From Cryptomeria japonica (lineage: Eukaryota > Streptophyta > Pinopsida > Cupressales > Cupressaceae): a stretch of 51,500 nucleotides of DNA. Positions 21,141 through 32,529 of the stretch are shown here, piece after piece. The position numbers and the translations under genes were made by a program. Below the pieces are notes generated by a model, which worked only from the letters and a program-made list of their open reading frames with translations, ran no database searches and was not told the DNA's origin. The stretch covers positions 605,726,177 through 605,777,676 of the forward strand of contig NC_081405.1 of assembly GCF_030272615.1 (NCBI RefSeq). Reading direction: 5' to 3'. The number at the start of each line of letters is the position of its first letter. Within the stretch, counting starts at the first letter, position 1.

Positions 21141-21483
21141 GCCATCAAATTTGGAAAATCTTCAAAACTTGCACCTAGATATGTAGGACCATTTGAGGTT
21201 CTAGAAGTCATCAACCTGGTCACATACAAAATTTCTCTACCACCAACTCTCACCCAATTGCACGATGTATTTCATATATCTTACCTTAAAAAAGTATATA
21301 TCAAATTTTACACACATGTTTGATTGGAATTATTTGTAGGTATAGGACCTCGTGGTGGTCATGATCGAGCAACTCAGGGTGCTCGAGGTACATAAGCTTT
21401 GCTTATGTAACAAAGAAGTCAAGCAATGTAAGGTCCAATGGGATCAATACTCTAATGATAGTGTGTTATCCTTGATTTTTAGT
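21141..21483 (+). pseudogene. G2 integrase C-terminal tail
   Basis: KLAPRYVGPFEVLEVI, VTYKISLPPTL, LHDVFHISYLKKV (about 21167-21295), then in another frame a degenerate end (LEVHKLCLCNKEVKQCKVQW, about 21378-21440). That end matches the usual gypsy tail ending in VKVQWxHYS. No complete chromodomain. The sequence after about 21483 no longer looks like gypsy pol, as though another element begins there. Confidence 0.7.
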
Positions 21484-21654
21484 TGACTCAAATCATAGGA
21501 TAACCCCTACAAAACTTGTCCATTTTGTATCCCACAAACTCTAAGCATGCTTTGCAAAATGACTTTCAATCCCTCTTGTGCATGTTCTGACCCCCTCGAA
21601 AGTTTCTTAGACTGGGTCTTTCATTAGTCTTTTCATTTTGTCAATCCTTAGTTT

Positions 21655-22740
21655 GAAAGTAGTTTTGGCTTATGTGTAATTTTAGGTTTAAGCTCGAAAC
21701 TACACTCTTTTGTTTCAATAATATGTATTTCAAGTTTGAAACCTGAAAGACACATGTATTTCAAATTTTAAAACTTGAAATACATGTTTCAAGTGCTTTG
21801 GGACATAGTTGCATTTCGAATTTTGAAAATCAAAATGCATATGATTTCATTTTGGATTTCAAAACCTGAAATGCACTCTAAGTGCCACATGGTTCACATT
21901 AAATTTGAATGAGTTAGGTTTTTTATTTGCTTCAAACACCTTTTTATATCTTTTTTATTTCATTTCTAGTTATTTAAACATTGTTTATCTCCCCTTAGCC
22001 TTCTTGCAACTGCAAAATCTCTCTACAACCAAATCTAACTCATTTTTTGTGCCTTCCGAGTGAGATTCTCGTGCATTTTTTCTATGTATTTTTCCTTTCT
22101 TATGTCATTTTACCTATTTTTCGGTTTCTTTTTTTGTATTTGTTTTTTATATTTGTGAAACCCTTGAGACGAGTGGAGTTTGGATTGAGAAATTCAAATT
22201 ACACCTAATTGTATGTAAGTGTAGTCTAGATTTCAAATACGGACTCCACCTGACTTGTGCCATAATAACTCACATCTAATTGCACTACACAACACTGTGT
22301 TGGTTGGGGTATGTAACCTGACCAACATATATCTCGTGTTGACTAAGCTACAAATCCTGACCAACACATATACGATTTCCCTTGTGCATCACCGAACACC
22401 CATCAACGTTGTCATAACTATTTTTTGATGCTCCTTTTTATTTATTCATTGATTTTCAAAACTTGATGAACATATTCAGGTCTTTCCAAATGTTCACTAG
22501 GTTTTGAATCCCAATGAACATGTTTTGCACCTTGAGTCTTTCTTTACATGCAAATCGCATTTCAAAACCCAACTAGCATGTATGATCCAATCTTAAGTGG
22601 GAATCAGGTTTTGAAACCCGATTTGCATGTATTACCCAATCAATCAATTTTTGAAACTGATTTATAAGTTTTGACCTACCCTTGGAACAAATTGGGTTTT
22701 GAAACCCAATTTGTAATTTTTGTCTAAATATATGATTTTT
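21655..22740 (+). repeat. Array of diverged palindromes upstream of ORFX copy 1
   Basis: At least six short inverted repeats share the core GTTTTGAAAC or its relatives: 21729-21750 (TTTCAAGTTTGAAACCTGAAA), about 21755-21782, about 21812-21841, about 22608-22632 (AATCAGGTTTTGAAACCCGATT), about 22649-22672, and a perfect 13-bp-arm palindrome at 22687-22714 with a 2-base centre. Most arms differ by one base. CATG-containing flanks recur between units. The array ends about 70 bp before the ATG of ORFX. There is no coding potential. Confidence 0.65.
22687..22714 (+). repeat. Perfect palindrome, 13-bp arms
   Basis: Arms ACAAATTGGGTTT and AAACCCAATTTGT around a TG centre. It is the best kept unit of the palindrome array. 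Confidence 0.9.
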
Positions 22741-22812
22741 CTAACTCTACAAGAATTTGTCAAACAAATTTTTTGTTTCTTCATAAATGTTAGAGCCCCC
22801 CCTAAGTAAGAA

Positions 22813-25800
22813 ATGAAATATAAATATCAAAACATGTTTCTAGAATGCTTGGTGTCATTCAATATCAATGACATCAAGGATACAAAGATTGGACATGTAG
22901 ATATGGAAAAGTTCCTGGATAGAGTGAAAAAGAAGCTAATGTCACCTAATATGTAACTAATGTTAAATAGCTATATTCATCTTGTGGATTCATTCTCTAT
23001 AGCAGCTCATGGTCCTGAATTTGTCCTAGCAGTGGCTACTCACTTTGACAAAGAGAGCAAAACTGTGAAGGGCGTAGATGGTAACATGCGTATAAGACTT
23101 AACGAGGACTTCCTTGACAAAAATTTTAAATGCCTTGATGTAAAAAAATATGCAGATCTCATAATGGAGTCAACTCAAAAGTATTTTGACAAAGCTTCTA
23201 ATAAGTATAAAAGGAACATAAGTGCAAATTGGCTTGAAACATCTAGGCCAACTATTACAAGATATCCAAAAACCCTCTGGCATAGTGATTTCAAGGAGGA
23301 TGTAGTGATCTAATAACCCTTCTCAATAAGGTTAAGGGCCTTCCTATGTCAAATGTTTTTCAAGAATGGATGTACCAATACATCCATATTATCAAGAAAG
23401 GTAAACAACAGATCTTTTGGGGGAAACAAATCAGTGACAATATTTGTGATCAGCTTTCAAAGGTCACAACTACCCTCAAGTTCTACATGACTTCTTATAT
23501 TGTCTATGTTGTTGCTTCAATGAGGCAATTTATAGGTCTAACCAAAGAGGGTGATAGAAAGTAGGATCTTGTGTGTGTATATTACTCATAATTAACTAAA
23601 AAAAATAGTATTAATCATTTTAGAAGAGTTAATGATTCTTTCTTTTCTCCATACATGTGCATGTTTGATAAGAAGCTAAGTAAGAATAGAGTTTCAGAGG
23701 ATGCCTGGGAAACTATCAAAAAGTATAGTTGCATGTTCCTACAATTTCTAATATTTACGTATATTAGAATATGTTCCCAAGGTATCCAAGTGACAAGATT
23801 GTGCTTATGGACTTGTGTCGGTAAATCATGATAGTTCATGGTCAACAATCCGAATCACATAAGGCTAATTTCAAAATTCCTTTATCTATTGGTCGATACA
23901 CAATAACCACATCATACAAAGCTAAGTCCATAGAAATAGAAATATAGTGGGTTATAATGAAGAGGTTCAAAAGAAGAGATGAATTAGATTGTAGAGGAAT
24001 GAAGGACAAGCTTAAAAAGAGTTACATGCATGTACATTGGATTGAGGATATTTGGGTTGACTGCAGGACTGAGGAGGGTGCAAGGAAGCTGGAAATAGAT
24101 GGCTTACATTAGAGTAGATTGAAAATATTAATCTTGTAGACATCTTAGATGACATGGAAGATGATGGAGACATCTTGAACCTTGTATGTGAACAAAAGAA
24201 GATTGTTGATACTCCCCTTCCACTAATTCAATGGTCTCAGAAGGATTCAACCTCTATAAAAGAAATATTCCAACCTATCCTTGCTAATGCCAATATTTGG
24301 TTACAAAAGAAAGGGATCAAATTAAAGCCTTTCAAAATAGGTCCAGAAGAGAACAATGCAGGACCTATTGGCAAAAGGTCAAAATTGAGGACCAAAAATA
24401 AAGAGGATGCTCCTACTCCGAAGACAGCTACAAAGTATAAATTCATTGTGGGTAAGGACAAGGAAAAAGACAAGAGTCATCTAAGCAAGCTGAGGAACAT
24501 GTAGAAGAATGCAATGAACAAGAAGAAGAATATCAAGAGGAGGATTCACCAAAGCCACCAACAACATCACAACATGTCTAGACCAAACGAATCTCTAGAG
24601 GTCTCCACCTCATTTTCTACCACAATCGCTTCTCTTCTCACTAGTGTTCTCTTCCTTATATTTCTATTATATCCACTATACAACCTTTACCTAATGTAAT
24701 TTTATAACTATCATTGCATCTAAACCTATTGTCTCTATTGTTCCAACAATTTCTATGTAATATGTTCATTCCTCCACCACAAGTGAATCAATTTTCGATA
24801 ATCCTCATGATAACATGGGAAATATTTTTAGTTCACTTTACTCATTTCCTAGTGGATCAAAAGTGTCAACTACCATGCTTAATACCACCTTGAATGACTT
24901 TGATAAGTTCATGTCTGATGCTTTGCCAAGTGTGTCAATTGTAGAAACCCCATCTATAGTAATGACTCACACTACACCAATTGTAACTGCTACTGCTCAA
25001 CAACAAACAACATCTATTCAAGCAGTGATTACAACTATAGAATTGGATCTTATTCTCCCCACTTGGCTATAGACAGTGACCCCCGAAAGAAAGAAATAAG
25101 CCATCTTCCCAAATAAATTTGACTTTGGCTAGCTTATTCCTACAAAACCAAAAGCTGCAAAGAAGGTTTAAACTATTTCAAGCATGAAAGTAGACCAATC
25201 AAGAAATAAGTAGGCAAAAGTGGTCATACCTCTACCAAATAAAATAGTTGAGGAAGTCTAGTATTCTAGCTATGTGATAACAAGGGTTAAACTTGGAAAA
25301 TTTAGACTCATGAGAGTTTCAAATATGACCTACAAGCCATAATGTATGCTCTCATTAAGAGATATGATAGAGATAAGGTCATTAAAGATGAGCTCAAAAG
25401 TTAGGTGGAATAGCTCACTGATATGCTAATTGAAATAACTATATCTTTTGAGGTGATTGAACCAATGGGATCATAAGTTGATGAAGAGGCCATCAGATAA
25501 GTTGAGTAAATCAGTTCACAAGGAAGGGCAATTAGCGCATGGAACAAGGAACACATCAATGTAGTCCTTTGATCAAGTTGTTGGACAACTTGGAAAGTGT
25601 GAAGTCTAAATTGGACCAAACACATTGATCTTCTCTCATAGGAACTACAAATGCAAGAGAAAGACCTTGAGGCTTGGTCAAAGCTTAAGGACTTTAAGTT
25701 GTAAATATTGGTGGACAATGGTGTAATTCCCACTAGGAAAATGTATATTCAGTAGAGGGAAGCAATGATACATTGCATAGATATTCTTGAGCATTTGATA

Positions 25801-26213
25801 AAGGACTTGCAAGAAGAACAAGAAGAATGTGCAGATAAAGCACTTGATATTATTACCAAGGCTTCATAACTCCCTTGCAAACTGCTAGATGAAAATTAGA
25901 AAATGCTTCCCATTAACATCGTTGTTCAATATTTTAGTTCACTAATTCAAAAGGAGATTGAAGTGGGATATTTTACAGTATCTGCTATTGACAAGTTAGT
26001 GGATTTTCAGGTGAGCCTAGATAATTTAGAAACAAACCTCAAAAATCACAAGAAAGGGTATATCATCATAGAAGATTAAATCACACGGGTTCTTGCCATC
26101 TCAAGTCATAACCCAGGACCCAATGAATCAGATATGCACGTTGTCGTTCAAAGATTCAAGGAGTTCTTGAAAAAGAATAAATTCAATGATAGAGATGTGC
26201 CTCCAGGCACTTA
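22813..26213 (+). pseudogene. ORFX copy 1: unknown retroelement-associated protein, decayed
   Basis: It starts at ATG 22813 (MKYKYQNM). The first 166 codons have one stop (TAA 22954-22956). A frameshift at about 23313-23345 leads to 23346-23564. It aligns with 33697-34700: TKIGHVDMEKF with TKIGHVELEAI, PEFVLAVATHF with PELVLAIAQHY, WMYQYIHIIKKGKQ with WMFHFIDTILKGKQ, FYMTSYIVYVVA with FSMTSYLIWVVA, and later HFRRVNDSF with HFKRIDDAF. The middle (24154-24504) is Lys-rich and may be a nuclear or RNA-binding linker. The last recognisable block ends at TAG 26212-26214 (QRFKEFLKKNKF). There are no RT, integrase, protease or zinc-knuckle motifs. The family is unknown to me; similarity to other plant retroelement accessory ORFs is possible but unproven. 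Confidence 0.6.
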
Positions 26214-27376
26214 GTCATTTTTCATGCTTTCTAGTTTTGTAGTTTGTAGTTTTGTTATCGACATTTTACATGTATTTTTGTATATATGAAATTACATGTA
26301 AGGATGACACGAGCCCTATATCAAATCAAACTGTTCTATTCAAGAAGTCAAAGTAGCTATAGATTTCCTATTTTTTCTCAATTCTTTCCTCTACATAAAG
26401 GAGGAAGCCTCGTTGGAAATAATCAATTTTTAGCTTATGCATCAAAACTCTACTAGTTTGAAGAGCATTTTAAGACTTTGTGCTTAAGTTGTAAATCAAG
26501 TTTCAGTCAGTAAAGAAATCAAATTGGTATTTAATCTTTATCTTGGATTTAGTGTGTTTATGTGGTGAGATTGTTCTTACAAACTTCTCGTTGCATTATC
26601 TTATATTGATTGAATTATGTTTTGTAAAGAGGCAATTTGTTTAAAGGTAATCAAATATGATTTTGTAGAGTTTGTGCTACATAATTACATTTGAAGTTCT
26701 TGATATATGTGAATCGATAATAGTGTGGAGGCTTTGTGTTGTATGTTATTATCTATATAGAGTAGTTTGAATTGTGGTGTATGTGAGAGACTTTGAGCTA
26801 CTCATGTATCATAATTGTGTTCTTGTGATCAACATGGAGAAACAACAAAAGACTTTGGGCTTGCATGTGTTTCGTTGTTATTTAAGAATTGTTGGTACAT
26901 TCTCAATTACTCTTTTGTGTAAATTGAATTTATCATCTATTATATATTGTTTTAGTTAGTATTTTGTGGAAATATATATTCTATAATTCTCACAAGTTTG
27001 TGATCAAGGTGATATTCTAAGAAAAAGAACATCTATTCTAAAAGAAGAGAATATGATGAATGTAATGCCCCTAAGAATATATTAATGTATATAGTTTTAG
27101 CTTAGATACTACTTGTAATAGTTAGCAATAAGAAGGTAGCTTTCCATTTGTGATGAGAGATGCAATCTCACCATAACTACGATCATTTTGTAATTAGTCA
27201 TTTGATTACAAAATATTCACCCAACACAATGCAACCTAGGAGAATTGTGATGAAATCCACCACAAGTTTCCTCACTTGATTAAAATTTACAATAGTTGAA
27301 CTATATCCAATGTTTAGATAAACATTTTTTTTTATGTTAATGTTGATACTTTAAATCATCGAGGATGATGGTTCAT
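26214..27376 (+). other. AT-rich spacer between ORFX copy 1 and the G2 polypurine tract
   Basis: No gene visible. AAAGGAGGAAG at about 26397-26407 could be a decayed polypurine tract of the ORFX module. TGTAATGCCCCTAAG at 27059 resembles the start of a gypsy LTR, but no matching end was found. A block near 27350-27376 (gaggatgatggttcata) resembles the end of gypsy pol regions. Confidence 0.35.
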
Positions 27377-27389
27377 AAGGGGGAGGATG
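27377..27389 (+). promoter_or_regulatory. Polypurine tract of G2
   Basis: AAGGGGGAGGATG lies immediately before an LTR start TGTCGCATCCC. It primes plus-strand DNA synthesis in active elements. Confidence 0.75.
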
Positions 27390-28327
27390 TGTCGCATCCC
27401 TCTTTTTCACTAATACTTTGCTATGCTTAATTTGCATTAATATGAGATGTTGAGTTAATGACAATAGAACAATGGTTTGGAATTTCATATGTGATATGAT
27501 TTTATTTTATGTGTCAATAAGTTTTATATTGCAATATAGTTATTATTATTACATGTTAGAATAATTGATAAGATTTCAGGCTAACTGCATTGTTTTGACC
27601 TAGTGGTTGTAGGAAATTCATCATCCTTCGAGAAGGGAGGGAAAGTATCATCAGGTATGGGAGGTAAGTAGGTGAAGGGTTGAGTTTCCATTTGAATGTT
27701 TGAAACCTGTAAGTATTGGTCATGTCATGTTTTTATGATAGAGCCTAAAGATGTGGAGTCGTGTACTAGGTACCTCATATGGTTAACCCTAGACAATTAG
27801 TTGAGTTGTTAGGGTTCCTTCTTAACAAATAAATCATGGCGTTGACTTAAGCCATCGAATATTTACTTTCAAGATAAAAAATTGAACTAATAATCATTAT
27901 GAACTTATTCTTTAACTTAAAGGTAATGTATTTGATACATGAATGATTATGTCTATATAATATGAGTACAAATATACATGTATGTATATATGTATATACA
28001 TGTGCGACATGTTAATGTGGCATAATTATATATATACATATCTACCATGAATAGCACACACCATAGTCATAAAAGTATTGTTAAGTGATAGTAGTGAGTG
28101 AGCTATATAAATCAATTTTTATTCATACTTGATATTCATATTGGTTGAAGGCCATACTTTAGAATATGTGGGTAACCACATATATATCGGCTATATTACT
28201 TAAGTCTAAGAAACCACTTTTATGTTGACCTTACTCTTTAAGCAATATAGTGCTAAACCATGTTATAATCAGCCACATCTTTCTTATATCATGGAAGAGA
28301 TGTTAAAGCTCGGTCATGTGGGTAATG
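27390..28327 (+). repeat. 3' LTR of G2, first part
   Basis: Starts TGTCGCATCCCTC just after the polypurine tract, a start typical of plant gypsy LTRs. It is interrupted at 28327 by solo LTR D and resumes at 29552. It contains an imperfect ATGTATAT-rich palindrome at about 27970-28000. No genes. Confidence 0.65.
28323..28327 (+). repeat. Target-site duplication of solo LTR D (left, TAATG)
   Basis: TAATG directly before the TG of the solo LTR; the identical TAATG follows its CA at 29552-29556. Confidence 0.85.
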
Positions 28328-29551
28328 TGTTGGCATTTGACTGAATTGATAAAGACTCTTGGTGATATGCAACCGGTAAAGGATTGATTGGTGAATGTGA
28401 TGAAGAGATTGAGATTCATGTTTGATGACTAAGTCATGTGTTATCATTGATGGCAACAATGTTTTTGTAGTCATCTAAGTCTTGGAAGCCAACCAGTACA
28501 GAAGACAGTTTAATAGAGAACTGATAATTAGGACTCCAAACTGTAAACAGAGACAGTGTTGCATTCATGCAACCGGTATAGGCGATTTATGAAGAGTTGG
28601 ATGACGCAGTTTTAAAGAAATGATGGAGATAGGTATTTGGAGCTATGTTCATGACCACATTGGCAGATTCAACTGGACAAGCGAGATTTGATGTATAGAG
28701 TAGGCATTCTAATGAACACCTAACCAGTAGTGATAAAGTCACTTAAATAGGTAAACCGACATAGGATTTGTTTTATTTTTAGTTTGCTATGTCGGTGGCT
28801 GACATAAGTTTGGCATGCAATGTTAGCTTGTCTAGATTCATTGAACCTAGGAAATTGTTCCAAGGTTGTAGCCGACTAAGTTGATGTCTATAAAAAATGT
28901 GATGAGTTATGAGATAGATATGCATATATTGATGAGATCGAAGGTGAATAAGGCAAAGTTGATTATGCGGTGATTAGTGAAGCTATGTATTGATGTGTTG
29001 TTGAAGTTTTGAGGATCTGAAGCGGATCTTATCAAAAATAGAGGTGTTACATGAAGATCATTTGACTGTTGTTTTCCTAACAGTTTGTAGCAGTAAAATC
29101 CCCCAACCAGGTAGGTCCCAACATGCCTTAATTTGTAAATCCCCTAACAGGGTAGCTCTATATCAGAGTCTTAAATCCTCTTGCAAGGTTGATCCTAACA
29201 GGTCAAAGCTCCTAATAGGGCTCATCATAATAAATCCCTTAACCGGGTGACTCCTAACATGGTCTTCTCCTAACAAGGCATATTTATAAGACCTTAACCG
29301 GTCAAGATTTCTATTCTGCAAATAGTGAATCTTGTGGGTATTAACTCCCATCGTGGTTTTTCCCTTTTGTGTTTCCACATATAAATCTCTTGTGTCATGT
29401 GGAATTTGTTTTATTGGGCATTAGCGTATGTGGTGATATTCCTCTTATGCTTGTTAAGTTTTAAGTTCTATAAGTTGGTGATTAGATTCATATTGTTTTT
29501 GCTTGCACTGATTCACCCCCCCCCCACTCTCAGTGCCTTATAATTTTATCA
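28328..29551 (+). repeat. Solo LTR (D) of the A/B/C family
   Basis: 1224 bp from TGTTGGCATTTGAC to TTTTATCA, with a perfect TAATG duplication. It shares the LTR landmarks of elements A, B and C: the ATTGATGGCAAC block near the start, GGTTTTTCCC...TTTCCAC at about 29354-29378, and GATTCACCCCC plus CTCTCAGTG near the end. TATA-like TATAAAAAA lies at 28889-28897. RCCGAC cores are at 28755-28760, 28871-28876 and (reverse) 28791-28796, all upstream of it. There is no internal sequence, so it is a solo LTR from recombination. The C-tract is longer than in its relatives (13 C). Confidence 0.85.
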
Positions 29552-31483
29552 TAATGGAATCCAAGGAAAAAGGCAAATGAAAATATGATGAATAAATTTG
29601 TAACTCCTTGAGAGGGAATAAATCAACACATTCAAGTGGAGGTTTAACGTAATGAACTTGAAATTTATTGAAATTAATTACACATTAATTTAAATCTACA
29701 TAACCATTGGGGATTAAAGTTAATAAGGAAAGTTTTGAAGTTCATACTTATATACAGAATAAAAGCTTGGAGAGATTGGTATCACATATCTTGTTTTTGG
29801 GATTATTTCTCATGGGAAATGTAGAAGAAATTCAAACATAGTGTAGAACAGAGGTTTGGAGTACCGTGCCATACTTGAGATAAATAGTTTGAAGATCTAG
29901 AAAGTGATTTCACTTCAACCATCTTGGAATACAAGCACGTAAGCCAGGTTCAAGTTCTGAAATTCTTTGTTTAAATTCTAAATTAAGGCAGAAGCATTAA
30001 TCATTTTCTCTATTCTTGTTAGAAATAATTAATTCTAAATACCTAAGATATTGGTCGATAAGTTTATATTACAATAGTATTGTTGTTTAGTATGAAGATA
30101 AGCTCAAATGTCATAGCTAAGTTGAACACATTTATGTCTGCTTCTTGTACTATCTCAATTCTTAAGCAAAGAAGCTATTATAATGGAAAACAATTAGAAA
30201 CAATTCATTGTCATAAATCATAATGAAAACAATGAATTTAAAATCATATAACCTTATGAGTAGAAACATAGTAGCAACAAATAACTATTAACATCTCTTT
30301 AGTTGAACAAAACAACCATATGCTTTATAACAGTATTTTATAAGTAGATATTAACTATGATGACACGGTATTTGCATCGCACTTTAATCATACTTGTTCA
30401 TGCATGAACAATAAATAAGATTAACCAAATAAGCAAGATTCAAGGATTTATTTTAAAATATTAAATAAGAAATAATTATGCATTGTGTTTTCACTTCTAT
30501 TTTTGAATAGCAGACATACACAGTCATATGTTGTAGTCAAGGTTCATTTTTTAAAACTTGTTGGAAAATAGAAGTAAAGATAATTATTGTGATCCTAGAG
30601 TTGAGAGCATATGTATATTCATAAATGTGAGGGTGCAAGATTGCAAGCTCTTGTTCATGAATATGGTGCTTGTTGAACTCTACAACAATTAACTCAATTG
30701 AAGTAAAATAAACATATTGTGAATGGTAGCAATTCGTAATCATGCAGATCAACAAAGTTTGAACCTAGAATGGTTAGATAGAAGTTATCATAACCAGGCA
30801 CAAGTGTGCCTCTATACTCGAGTTAGTATGTAGTTAGCATAAGAGACAACCGAGATTGGTCAATTGACTGTTTTCTATTTATTGGTTCTAGCTAAATAGG
30901 TGGTGAACATTGATTGTATGTGAAATCTTGCTTGCAACTATGAAAACCTTTGGCCAAGGTGATTCTATCAATTATAAGCGTCTGTCAATTCCCATGGTCC
31001 AGATGCACTACCTAGTTAGAGGCCATACTAGTTAGGAAGTACCTATAGTGTGTAGGGTCAAAACACTAGGCTTAGATGGCATTAGACCTTTTGACCTACT
31101 TACACCCTTGAGAAGGGTAGGACTTCTTTCAGTAGAAAGATGTGCAGGAGATCACCCTATCTATGGTTGAGTGGTAAATCGTCCTAATGGTACTTTCCCT
31201 TTAGTTAGTTACTTGGGTTAATAAAGAAATCAAAATGGATTACCGAATGTTGTAAACTCTAAAACCCTCTTGTACTTTAATTTTTATGTACTCAAAATTA
31301 AAATACTTCTTGAATTGTTCATATGCACTTGTACTCATTCATGAATAGTTGATGTTACTGATTCCTTGTAGAAAAGTTAATTTACTTAAATAAAAAAAAT
31401 TAAGTTTTATGTTTTGTTAATTTGACCAGCTATATAATGTTAGCTTTCATTCTTGTTTAGTTATAGTAATGTAGCTTGTTACA
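29552..31483 (+). repeat. 3' LTR of G2, second part
   Basis: Continues the LTR after the solo LTR and ends TAGCTTGTTACA. The last ~700 bp (30780-31483) match the end of the 5' LTR at 15400-16133. With the insertion removed the LTR is about 2.87 kb, long but within the range of plant gypsy elements. No PBS follows, as expected for a 3' LTR. No gene is seen; the short frames are chance. Confidence 0.6.
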
Positions 31484-32529
31484 TGTGCTTTAATTGTTTG
31501 AATTTTTTGGGTCATGTGGCTATCTCCACAAGCATAGTGGGGTGGACCTATAGATTTCATATGGTTGGGTGGCATTTTCAACCACCATTAAGGATAAGTG
31601 GACTTAGATTTGTAGATTGGACTTGGTGCATATATCTTCTCTTCTTCACATTCTCCCTTATGCCCTTTTATTTATTGCTCTTAAAATCAATGTAATGGAT
31701 TCAAAACAATGTAATTATATAATTGTATTTTGGACACTCAAATTGGAGGTTTATGTATAGCTTTTGAATTGAATATGGATTAATTAGTTTATGTGTGTGT
31801 TAGTGTTGGTATCAAGCACGATCAACTATGTTATCTTCTTCTTGCTTGTTATGTTAGTCTTGGATTGGTTATTAGAAATACTTCAATTTGGTGCTTAAAA
31901 TTAACCTAGTTTGTGTGACATAGTGTCTTGAGGGTGTCTTAGTCCCCTCTCATTATTGTCTTATAGATTCAAATTAATTGGAGTGAATCTAGGTAGGATT
32001 TGAGTGTCTTGGAGATAATTTGCTTACCTTGTCTCCACACCTTTTTGTGGTTGAATTTTTTTTTAGTGTCGTCTACATATTTGGACTTCACTAACATGTC
32101 TAAGGTGTCTAGGGGACCAAATAGTCCAATTGGGAAGCTCACTGGCTAGACAAATGTGTATCTCAAAGGATGACAACATGGGATACTAGTCTCAGATGAT
32201 TCCAACTCGGGAAAAAGGACACTTGCACGAGATGAAGACTATAGCATAGTACACTAGTGTCCTCTGGGTTTTCTAGCATCCTAATAGAGATTTCAAGACC
32301 TTTGTCAACACCCCTATTTAGCTTACTTGTCTAATAGTATTTCTTGGTGTCCAGAGGGTCAGTTTGACCACGTCATAGGTGTGTTTTGTGGCTCGTAGTA
32401 TTGGGAGAACCTATAAGGTGCGTTGTTATGCTCCACATACTTGCCCCCTCTATATCATGCCTAGAAACGTGGGTCCCCCCTTTTTGTCTTGTTTTTCTTT
32501 CTGTTTTTGTCTCCTTTTTGTGTTTATTG
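31484..32529 (+). other. Non-coding, possible LTR remnant with PBS-like site
   Basis: No gene. TTGGTATCAAGCAC at about 31806-31819 resembles a primer-binding site, so 31484-31804 may be the end of a further, decayed LTR. The region up to about 32530 holds nothing else I can identify. Confidence 0.3.

Noticed and set aside
27059-27380. Possible LTR start TGTAATGCCCC
   Set aside because: Only the first bases look right; no matching end or second copy in the window.
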